64,000 nucleotides of DNA from Microbacterium atlanticum. Lineage in GTDB: Bacteria > Actinomycetota > Actinomycetes > Actinomycetales > Microbacteriaceae. Of this stretch, positions 48,687 through 56,524 are shown in pieces (the stretch's first letter is position 1; every line of letters begins with the position of its first letter). The notes beneath the pieces are model-generated. The model did not search any database. It saw nothing but the letters and a program-made list of their open reading frames with translations, and was not told the origin of the DNA. The stretch is from positions 3,162,001 through 3,226,000 of the forward strand of contig NZ_CP063813.1 in the NCBI RefSeq assembly GCF_015277815.1, given 5' to 3'. The position numbers and the translations under genes are program-made.

Positions 48687-50569
48687 CCGCCATCGAAGTC
48701 CCGCCCGCGATCCCGACCCCCCACGTCAAGGCGTCGCTCTTCCGGCGCCTTCTGCGCAAGCCCGTCGGGCTGATCGCGCTCGTCTTCCTCGGCGTCGTCG
48801 TGCTCCTCGCGTTCATCGGCCCGCTCATCGCACCGTACGACCCGAACCAGGCCTCGCTCCAGCTCGTGCTCGCACCGCCGAGCGCGGAGCACCCGCTCGG
48901 CAACGACAGCGCCGGTCGTGACGTCCTGTCCCGGCTGCTGTGGGCGACGTCCACGACGCTGGCCGCGGCATCCGTCGCCGTCGTCACCGCGCTCCTCATC
49001 GGCGTCATCGGCGGCCTGATCGCCGGCTACTTCAAGGGCTGGTTCGACTCCGCGGCCTCGTGGCTCACGTCCCTCGTCATGGCGCTGCCCGGCATCGTCA
49101 TCCTGATCGCCGCGCGCGCCGTCCTCGGCCCTTCCGTGTGGTGGTCGATGCTGATCTTCGGCATCCTCCTCTCCACCGCCTACTACCGGCTCGTCTACGC
49201 CGCCGTCGTCGGCGTGCGCAGCGAGCTGTACGTCGACGCGGCCCGCGTGTCGGGACTGTCCGACATGCGGATCATCGGCCGGCACATCCTGTCGGTCGTC
49301 CGCGCCCCGATCATCATCCAGACCGCGATCATCGCCGGCATCGCCATCGGCATCCAGTCGGGTCTGGAGTTCCTCGGGCTGGGCGACATGACGGTGCCCA
49401 CCTGGGGCTCCATGCTGAGCGACGGCTTCGCCAACATCTACCGCGCTCCGCTCCTCATGGTGTGGCCGTCCCTCGCGATCGCGACCACCTGCATCGCGCT
49501 GACGCTGCTCGCCAACGCGATGCGCGATGTGCTCGAGCGCACCGCTACGGTGCGCCGTCGCCGTCGCCGCGCGGTCGCCACCGCCACGGGCTCGATCGCG
49601 GCCGTCACCACGTCGCTCGCGACCGGAGGCGCCGACGCGATGCCCCTCGAGGACTCCGCCGAGCTCCCCGTCGTCGCCGAGACGATCGTCCACCCCGACG
49701 ACGTGAACACCGCGGAGAAGCCCACGCAGCCGGTGCTGTCGATCCGCGACCTGCGCGTGGCGTACCAGCAGCCCGAAGGCGCCGACATCGAGGTCGTCCA
49801 CGGCGTCTCGCTCGATGTGCGCAAGGGCGAGATCCACGGGCTCATCGGAGAATCCGGGTCGGGCAAGACGCAGACCGCCTTCGCCGTGCTGGGGCTGCTC
49901 CCCCGCGGCGGGCACGTCTCGCAGGGTTCGATCGATTACGAGGGCACGCAGCTCGCGGACGCTTCGGAGCGCACCTACGCGGGCATCCGCGGCAAGCGGA
50001 TCGGCTACATCCCGCAGGAGCCGATGTCGAACCTCGACCCGTCGTTCAAGATCGGCTTCCAGCTGGTCGAGCCGCTGCGCAAGCACCTCGGCCTCAGCAG
50101 GAAGGACGCCACCGACAAGTCGCTCGCGCTGCTCGAGCGGGTCGGCATCCCCAACCCGAAGCGCACCTTCGACGCCTACCCGTTCGAGGTGTCGGGCGGC
50201 ATGGCCCAGCGCGTGCTGATCGCCGGAGCCGTCTCGACCGATCCCGACCTCATCATCGCCGACGAGCCCACGACCGCCTTGGACGTGACGGTGCAGGCGG
50301 AGGTGCTGGACCTGCTGCGGGACCTGCAGCGTGAGCGCCACATGGCGATGCTGCTGGTGACGCACAACTTCGGCGTCGTCGCCGACCTGTGCGACCGCGT
50401 CACCGTCATGCAGCAGGGCCTGTTCGTCGAGCAGGGCCCCGTCCGCACCATCCTGGGCGACCCTTCTCACCCGTACACGAAGTCCCTGCTGGGCGCGATC
50501 CTCGACGAGGGTCCGGCCCGGCCCCCGCTGGCAGCCGCCGGCGCGCTCTCCGAAGGAGGACGGCGATGA
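48683..50569 (+). CDS. Fused ABC permease (DppC) and ATPase (DppD)
   Basis: A 628-residue fusion. Residues 1-290 form the DppC-type permease (LIAPYDPNQASL, HPLGNDSAGRDVLSRLLW, YVDAARVSGLSDMRIIGRHIL). An Arg-rich and acidic linker covers about 290-345. The ATPase then has Walker A GESGSGKTQ (Lys395), MSNLDPSFKIGFQL, the VSGGMAQR signature and Walker B IIADEPTTALD. The signature has Met in place of the usual Gln, as in many DppD proteins. Such fusions are seen in actinobacteria and lock permease and ATPase in a fixed ratio. Confidence 0.92.
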   Translation: MTAIEVPPAIPTPHVKASLFRRLLRKPVGLIALVFLGVVVLLAFIGPLIAPYDPNQASLQLVLAPPSAEHPLGNDSAGRDVLSRLLWATSTTLAAASVAVVTALLIGVIGGLIAGYFKGWFDSAASWLTSLVMALPGIVILIAARAVLGPSVWWSMLIFGILLSTAYYRLVYAAVVGVRSELYVDAARVSGLSDMRIIGRHILSVVRAPIIIQTAIIAGIAIGIQSGLEFLGLGDMTVPTWGSMLSDGFANIYRAPLLMVWPSLAIATTCIALTLLANAMRDVLERTATVRRRRRRAVATATGSIAAVTTSLATGGADAMPLEDSAELPVVAETIVHPDDVNTAEKPTQPVLSIRDLRVAYQQPEGADIEVVHGVSLDVRKGEIHGLIGESGSGKTQTAFAVLGLLPRGGHVSQGSIDYEGTQLADASERTYAGIRGKRIGYIPQEPMSNLDPSFKIGFQLVEPLRKHLGLSRKDATDKSLALLERVGIPNPKRTFDAYPFEVSGGMAQRVLIAGAVSTDPDLIIADEPTTALDVTVQAEVLDLLRDLQRERHMAMLLVTHNFGVVADLCDRVTVMQQGLFVEQGPVRTILGDPSHPYTKSLLGAILDEGPARPPLAAAGALSEGGRR

Positions 50570-51408
50570 GCCTTCTCACGATCACGGACCTCGAGGTCGC
50601 CTACCCCGGCAAGGGCTTCCGCGCCAAGCCGTTCCAGGCGCTCAAGGGCGTGTCACTCGACATCCTCCCCGGCGAGACGGTGGGGCTGGTCGGCGAGTCC
50701 GGATCCGGCAAGACGACCCTCGGCCGGGCGGTGCTGGGTCTCGCGCCGGTCACGGGCGGCTCGATCGTCTACGACGGGCGCGACATCGGGCATCTCTCGC
50801 GGCGGGATCGCCGCGGACTGGCGAGCGAGATCCAGGTGGTCTTCCAGGACCCCTACTCGTCGCTCAACCCGTCGCTGACCATCGAGCAGATCCTCGCCGA
50901 GCCGCTCACCGCGCGCGGCGTGGGGTCGAAGGAGGCCAAGTCGCGCGTGAGGGACCTGCTCGACCGCGTGGGACTGCCCTCCAACGCGGCCGGCCGGCTC
51001 CCGCGCGAGTTCTCGGGCGGCCAGCGTCAGCGCATCGCGATCGCCCGCGCCCTCGCGCTGGACCCGAAGCTCATCGTGTGCGACGAGCCCGTGTCGGCGC
51101 TGGACCTGTCGACGCAGGCGCGCGTGCTGGACCTCTTCATCGAGATCCAGGAGCGCACCGGGGTCGCTTACCTCTTCATCTCGCACGACCTCGCCGTGGT
51201 GCGCCACATCAGTCACCGCGTGGCCGTCATGTACCGCGGCGAACTGGTCGAGACCGGCGACGGCGACCAGGTGACGTCGCGTCCGCAGCATCCGTACACG
51301 CAGCGGCTCTTCCTGGCCGCGCCCGTCCCCGACCCCGACCACCAGCAGCAGCGCCGCGCCGCACGCCGGGAGCTGCTGGCCGCCCAGGCCGCCGCCGACG
51401 CCGCCTGA
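50566..51408 (+). CDS. ABC ATPase, DppF type
   Basis: A 280-residue ATPase that pairs with the ATPase half of the fusion protein. Walker A is GESGSGKTT (Lys49); QDPYSSLNPSLTIEQIL is typical of DppF; the signature FSGGQRQRIAIARAL and Walker B LIVCDEPVSALD follow. ATG 50566 overlaps the fusion gene stop and has GAAGGAGG upstream. Confidence 0.93.
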   Translation: MSLLTITDLEVAYPGKGFRAKPFQALKGVSLDILPGETVGLVGESGSGKTTLGRAVLGLAPVTGGSIVYDGRDIGHLSRRDRRGLASEIQVVFQDPYSSLNPSLTIEQILAEPLTARGVGSKEAKSRVRDLLDRVGLPSNAAGRLPREFSGGQRQRIAIARALALDPKLIVCDEPVSALDLSTQARVLDLFIEIQERTGVAYLFISHDLAVVRHISHRVAVMYRGELVETGDGDQVTSRPQHPYTQRLFLAAPVPDPDHQQQRRAARRELLAAQAAADAA

Positions 51409-51423
51409 CAAGAAGGAATCACC

Positions 51424-53862
51424 GTGACGACCGACCTCACCTCCTCACCAGCCTCCGTCGACCACCTGGTCCCGCTGCTCGAGCGCCTCACGCTCGAGCA
51501 GAAGGCATCCCTCGTGCAGGGCGCCGACTTCTGGACCACCGTCCCGCTCCCCGAGATCGGCCTGCGCGCGATGACGCTGTCCGACGGCCCCGCCGGCGTC
51601 CGCGGACCCCGGTGGGATGAGCGCGAGCCGTCACTCAACCTGCCGTCGGGGTCGGCCCTGGCCGCGTCATGGGACGTCGGCCTCGCCTACCGGTACGGCG
51701 CGGCGGCGGCATCCGAAGCACGCCGCAAGGGCGTCGACGTGGTGCTCGGCCCGACCATCAACCTGCACCGCTCGCCCCTGGGCGGCCGGCACTTCGAGTG
51801 CTTCAGCGAGGACCCCGAGCTGTCGGCGGAGCTCGCCGCCGCGTACGTCCGCGGTCTGCAGGACAACGGCGTCGCCGCCACTCCCAAGCACTACGTCGCG
51901 AACGACTCCGAGACCGACCGCTTCACCGTCGACATCCGGGTCGACGACCGTGCGCTGCGCGAGCTGTACCTCGCCCCCTTCGAGCGCGCCGTCGAGGCGG
52001 GCGCCTGGTCGATCATGAGCGCGTACAACGCCGTCGACGGCGTGACCATGACCGAGAACGACCTGCTCGAGACGCCGCTCAACTCGGAGTGGGGCTTCGA
52101 CGGGGTCGTCGTCAGCGACTGGACGGCCGTGCGATCGCTCGACGCGGTGCCCGCCGCCCAGGACCTCGCGATGCCGGGTCCCGCCCCCGCATGGGCCGAT
52201 CTCGTCGAGGCGGTCCGCGACGGCCGCGTGGCAGAGGCCGACCTCGACCGAAAGGTGCTGCGCCTGCTGCTCCTCGCCGAGCGCGTGGGTGCGCTGGGCG
52301 ACGCCGCTCCGATCGAACCGGCCCCGCTGGACGGGCCGGCGTTCGCCCGGCAGGCGGCCATCGAGGGTACGGTGCTGCTTCGCAACGACGGCGTGCTGCC
52401 GTTGGATGCCGCCTCCCTCCGTCGCATCGCCGTCATCGGCCACAACGCGCTCGAGGCCCGGACCCAGGGCGGCGGCAGCGCGACCGTCCTGCCCGAGGCG
52501 GTGGTGTCGCCCCTCGATGCCATCCGCTCGGCCGTTCCCGGCGCCGAGGTCCGGTACGAGATCGGCGCCGTCGTGCAGGAGGGCGTCGCCGAGATCCCCC
52601 TCAGCCAGCTGCGCAACCCGGCGACCGGAGAGGCCGGCCTGCGCGTGGCCTTCTACGACGCCGACGGCACCGAGCTCTTCGCCGAGAACCGCCGCGCGAC
52701 CGCGCTGGTGTGGTTCGGCGGCGACGCGCCCATCGCGGCGAGCACCACCGTGGTCTTCGAGACGATCTACACGCCGACCCAGACCGGCGACATCGAGCTG
52801 GGCTTCGCCGGCGCCAACGCCGGACGCCTGTACGTCGACGGCCGCCTGCTGCTCGACGACGCACCGGTGATCGAGGGCACCGACCTCGGTGCGGCGTTCC
52901 TCAACCCGCCGTCGCTCACCGCCACCGTCCCCGTCGAGGCCGGCCGGGAGATCGCCGTCCGCGTCGAGTTCACCCGTGAGGGCGAGGGCGCTCTGTCCGG
53001 CGCGCTCAGCGCCACGCTCGGCATCGCCCCCGAGCGCACCGACCCCGACGAGCTCATCGCCCGGGCGGTCGCGGAGGCGGAGGCATCCGAGGTCGCGATC
53101 GTCGTCGTGGGCACGAACTCGAAGGTCGAGTCGGAGGGCTACGACCGCACCGATCTCGATCTGCCGGGACGCCAGGACGACCTGGTCCGCGCGGTCGCCG
53201 CCACCGGGACGCCGACGATCGTCGTGGTGAACGCCGGCTCGCCGGTCGTGCTGCCGTGGGCGGGAGAGGTCGGCGCGGTCGTGCAGGGCTACTTCGGGGG
53301 ACAGGAGTTCGGCCACGCGATCGCGGATGTGCTCACCGGCGCCGCCGAGCCCGGCGGCCGCCTGCCCACCACGTGGCCGGCGGCGCTGGAGGACGTGCCC
53401 GTGACCGAGGTGATCCCGACGGACGGACGACTGGAGTACCGCGAGGGCATCCACATCGGCTACCGCGCGTGGCTGCGCTCCGGCGCCGAGCCTGCCTTCC
53501 CGTTCGGCCACGGGCTGGGCTACACGACGTGGTCGTGGGGCGCCGCGCAGCGCATCGGCGACGCGCTGGAGATCACCCTCGCCAACACCGGCGACCGCGC
53601 CGGGAAGCAGATCGTGCAGGTCTACGCCGAGCGGCCGCAGTCCGAGGTCGAGCGCCCCGAGCGCTGGCTCGTCGGCTTCGCGACGGTGCACGCGGACGCG
53701 GGTGAGACGGTCACCGCGACCGTTCCGGTTCCGTCACGTCGGCTCGCCCACTGGGACGGCGAATGGGTCGTCGAGCCGGGCGCGTACACGCTGCGCGCGG
53801 GAGCGTCGGTCGCCGACCTGCCCCTGACGCTCGAGTGGCACGTCGCGGGCGGTGCCGCGTGA
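51424..53862 (+). CDS. GH3 beta-glycosidase with PA14 domain
   Basis: An 812-residue GH3 enzyme that removes terminal beta-glucosyl or related residues. The barrel has DGPAGVRGPRWD, LGPTINLHRSPLGGRHFECFSEDP and KHYVANDSETDR; the nucleophile is Asp232 in VVVSDWTAV. The second domain holds a PA14 insertion (about residues 400-540, with GRLYVDGRLLLDD) before the NAGSPVVLPWAGEVGAVVQGYFGGQEFGHAIADVL segment, and a fibronectin-like C-terminal domain ends the protein. GTG 51424 has AAGAAGGA upstream. No signal peptide. Confidence 0.92.
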   Translation: MTTDLTSSPASVDHLVPLLERLTLEQKASLVQGADFWTTVPLPEIGLRAMTLSDGPAGVRGPRWDEREPSLNLPSGSALAASWDVGLAYRYGAAAASEARRKGVDVVLGPTINLHRSPLGGRHFECFSEDPELSAELAAAYVRGLQDNGVAATPKHYVANDSETDRFTVDIRVDDRALRELYLAPFERAVEAGAWSIMSAYNAVDGVTMTENDLLETPLNSEWGFDGVVVSDWTAVRSLDAVPAAQDLAMPGPAPAWADLVEAVRDGRVAEADLDRKVLRLLLLAERVGALGDAAPIEPAPLDGPAFARQAAIEGTVLLRNDGVLPLDAASLRRIAVIGHNALEARTQGGGSATVLPEAVVSPLDAIRSAVPGAEVRYEIGAVVQEGVAEIPLSQLRNPATGEAGLRVAFYDADGTELFAENRRATALVWFGGDAPIAASTTVVFETIYTPTQTGDIELGFAGANAGRLYVDGRLLLDDAPVIEGTDLGAAFLNPPSLTATVPVEAGREIAVRVEFTREGEGALSGALSATLGIAPERTDPDELIARAVAEAEASEVAIVVVGTNSKVESEGYDRTDLDLPGRQDDLVRAVAATGTPTIVVVNAGSPVVLPWAGEVGAVVQGYFGGQEFGHAIADVLTGAAEPGGRLPTTWPAALEDVPVTEVIPTDGRLEYREGIHIGYRAWLRSGAEPAFPFGHGLGYTTWSWGAAQRIGDALEITLANTGDRAGKQIVQVYAERPQSEVERPERWLVGFATVHADAGETVTATVPVPSRRLAHWDGEWVVEPGAYTLRAGASVADLPLTLEWHVAGGAA

Positions 53863-54995
53863 GCCCGGCTCCTATCACCGCCGACCTGCTGCACGGCGCC
53901 GCCGACAGCCGGCTGACGGAGGTCGTGGCACGCCTGGACGGCTACCTGCGGAGCGACCCCGACCTGTCGTTCCAAGTCGCGGCGTTCCACCGCGGAGAGC
54001 CCGTGCTCGACGCGTGGGGCGGGCCGCACCTCAGCGAGGACTCGGTGATCGTGCCCTACTCGGTGACCAAGAACACCATCGGTCTCGCGGTCGGCCTGCT
54101 CGTCGAGCGCGGCGAGCTCGACCTCGACGAGCCGGTCGCGCACTACTGGCCGGAGTTCGCCGCGAAGGGCAAGAAGCACGTCACGGTGCGGCAGCTGCTG
54201 TCGCACCAAGGGGGCCTCCCGCAGGCCACTCCGCCGGTCGGCTGGGACGAGCTGCTCGACCACCACGCCGCCGCCGAGCGTCTTGCAGGGAGCCGCCCGT
54301 TCTGGCACCCCGGCAGCGCGTTCGGGTACCACGCCATCACGATCGGGAGCCTGGGCGACGAGCTGGTGTTCCGGGTGACCGGCCGCACGCTGCACGCGTT
54401 CTACGAGGAGGAGATCCGCGCGCCGCACGGCATCGACTTCTTCCTGGGTCTCCCCGCCGAGCACGAGCGGCGCCGGGTGGACGTGCTGCCGATGATCCAG
54501 CCGGTGTCCGACACCCCCTCTCGCGAGTACTCCGCCCTCGGCCCCGTCGTGTTCAGCTCGATGAGCGCGGACGTGGACCTCGCCAACTCCCCGCGCAGCT
54601 GGCGCTACGGGCATCCCGCCGGGTCGGGCGCGGGCAGCGCCCGGGGGCTCGCGCGCCTCATGGCGGCAGCCGTCACCGGCGTCGAGGGCCGCGACCCGTT
54701 CCTCGGCGCCGACACCGTCGAAGAGATCGGTCAGCAGCAGATCCGCGGCTACGACGAGGTGCTCCACCAGCACGACCGCGCCCACGCGATCGTGTTCCAG
54801 AAGCCCTCCCAGCAGCTGGCGTTCGGCGGCCCCCGCTCGTTCGGCCACGACGGCGCCGCCGGCGCGCTGGCCTGCGTCGACCCCGACAGCGGCGTCGCCT
54901 TCGCGTGGACTGTCGCACGCGGCCCGTGGCCCGGCGGTGCGGACCCGCGCGCCGTGACGCTCGCGCGCGAGCTGGGCATCCTCCTCTCCTCCTGA
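53859..54995 (+). CDS. Serine hydrolase of the class C beta-lactamase fold (EstB-like esterase)
   Basis: A 378-residue enzyme. SVTK with Ser68 and Lys71 is the catalytic motif 1, Tyr157 in GYHAITIG is motif 2, and FGHDGAAG near residue 330 is motif 3. This is the pattern of EstB-type esterases rather than of true beta-lactamases. In an operon of glycosidases it may deacylate imported glycosides. No signal peptide, which also argues against antibiotic resistance. GTG overlaps the GH3 stop. Confidence 0.87.
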   Translation: MSPAPITADLLHGAADSRLTEVVARLDGYLRSDPDLSFQVAAFHRGEPVLDAWGGPHLSEDSVIVPYSVTKNTIGLAVGLLVERGELDLDEPVAHYWPEFAAKGKKHVTVRQLLSHQGGLPQATPPVGWDELLDHHAAAERLAGSRPFWHPGSAFGYHAITIGSLGDELVFRVTGRTLHAFYEEEIRAPHGIDFFLGLPAEHERRRVDVLPMIQPVSDTPSREYSALGPVVFSSMSADVDLANSPRSWRYGHPAGSGAGSARGLARLMAAAVTGVEGRDPFLGADTVEEIGQQQIRGYDEVLHQHDRAHAIVFQKPSQQLAFGGPRSFGHDGAAGALACVDPDSGVAFAWTVARGPWPGGADPRAVTLARELGILLSS

Positions 54996-55015
54996 TCTCC
55001 TCCCGAAGGGACCCC

Positions 55016-56524
55016 GTGACCGCCCTCCCCAATCCGCTGCTCAACGGCTTCCACCCCGACCCCAGCGTGGTCGAGGTGGACGGCGTCTTCTATCTGGCGA
55101 CCTCGACGTTCGAGTACCTGCCGGGCATCCCGATCCACCGCTCGACGGACTTCCGGACGTGGGAGCTCATCGGGCACGTCGCCACCCGCGCCGGCCAGCT
55201 CGGCGTCGACGGTGTGCCGACCGGCGGCGGCGCGTGGGCGCCGACGATCCGCCACCACGGCGGGCTGTTCCACCTCGTCATCACGGATGCGATGGGGCGC
55301 GGCATGCTGCACTTCACCGCGACCGATGCGGAAGGCCCCTGGAGCGACGGCGAGCTGCTGCGCAAGGCCGACGGCTCGGGCACGATCGAGGGCATCGACC
55401 CCGACATCGCGTGGGATGCCGACGGCACGTGCTACATCACCTTCTCGGGGCTTCAGCTGAGCGGCGCGCTGGACCCCAACCAGCCCGCGCACCTCGGCAT
55501 CCAGCAGGTGAAGGTGGACCTGAACGCCCACCGGGCCACGGAGGAGCCGCGGTCGCTGTGGTCGGGCACCGGCCTGATGTTCCCCGAGGCGCCCCATCTG
55601 TACGAGGTGGACGGCAACTGGTACCTGATGATCGCGGAGGGCGGCACCGAGCGTGGCCACGCGATCTCGGTCGCGCGCGGAGACTCCCCGGAGGGCCCGT
55701 TCACCGGCGCTCCGGGCAACCCGCTCGTCTCGGCGCGGTCGACGCCGCGCCCCGTCCAGAACACCGGCCACGGCGACCTCGTGCGGGGACCGGACGGGCA
55801 GTGGCTGTGCGTGCTGCTCGGCGTCCGCCCCCGCAGCGGAACCCGCGCCTTCTCGGCGCTCGGGCGTGAGACGTTCGTGACGCCCGTCACCTGGTCCGAC
55901 GGCTGGCCGGCTGTGGCGCCGGTGGAGCTCGCACCGCGGCCCGGAACCCGCGTGGAGATCGACTTCTCGGAGGCCCTGGACGGCGAGTGGATCGGCGTGC
56001 GCCGGCTGCCCTCCGAGATCGCGGCCCTCGAGGACGGCCGCCTCGTGCTGACCGCCGACGGCAGCACCCTCGGCGACGCGCAGCCCGTGTTCGTCGGCCG
56101 TCGTCAGGAGCATCTGACGAACGAGGTGACGGTGCGACTGGACGTCGCCGTCGGCGTCGGAGGCCTCGCGGTGCGCTACGACGAGCAGTTCCGCATCGAG
56201 TTGGAGGCGGGCGACGGAACGCTCACCGCGCGCGCGTGGATCGGCGGGCTGCACCAGGAGTGGCGCCATCCGCTCGCGGGCGACCGCGTCGAGCTGCACC
56301 TCGCTTCACGCAAGCCCGCGGCCGGCGGCGGCCTGGTGTCGACCAGCGACGTCTTCCATCTGGGCGCGACGGTCGACGGCGAGCGCGTCGAGCTCGCGCA
56401 GATCGACGGCCGCTTCCTGTCGTCGGAGGTCACCGAGTCCTTCACCGGACGGGTCATCGGCGTCTACGCCGTGCGGGGCCGGATCGCCGTGGAGCGCTGG
56501 ATCAGCGAAGGGAACGACGAGTGA
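55016..56524 (+). CDS. GH43 beta-xylosidase/alpha-L-arabinofuranosidase
   Basis: A 502-residue enzyme. The five-bladed propeller starts PLLNGFHPDPSVVEVDGVFYLATSTFEY; the general base is Asp15, the pKa-modulating Asp lies at 128-130 (GIDPDIAW), and the acid is Glu191 in FPEAPHLYE. A C-terminal beta-sandwich (about 320-502) is usual in this xylosidase-like subgroup. GTG 55016 has GAAGGGA upstream. Cytoplasmic. It would remove xylose or arabinose from the ends of imported oligosaccharides. Confidence 0.9.
   Translation: MTALPNPLLNGFHPDPSVVEVDGVFYLATSTFEYLPGIPIHRSTDFRTWELIGHVATRAGQLGVDGVPTGGGAWAPTIRHHGGLFHLVITDAMGRGMLHFTATDAEGPWSDGELLRKADGSGTIEGIDPDIAWDADGTCYITFSGLQLSGALDPNQPAHLGIQQVKVDLNAHRATEEPRSLWSGTGLMFPEAPHLYEVDGNWYLMIAEGGTERGHAISVARGDSPEGPFTGAPGNPLVSARSTPRPVQNTGHGDLVRGPDGQWLCVLLGVRPRSGTRAFSALGRETFVTPVTWSDGWPAVAPVELAPRPGTRVEIDFSEALDGEWIGVRRLPSEIAALEDGRLVLTADGSTLGDAQPVFVGRRQEHLTNEVTVRLDVAVGVGGLAVRYDEQFRIELEAGDGTLTARAWIGGLHQEWRHPLAGDRVELHLASRKPAAGGGLVSTSDVFHLGATVDGERVELAQIDGRFLSSEVTESFTGRVIGVYAVRGRIAVERWISEGNDE

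Noticed and set aside
53859..54995. True beta-lactamase (antibiotic resistance)
   Set aside because: Lacks a signal peptide, has esterase-type motif 2, and sits inside a glycosidase operon.
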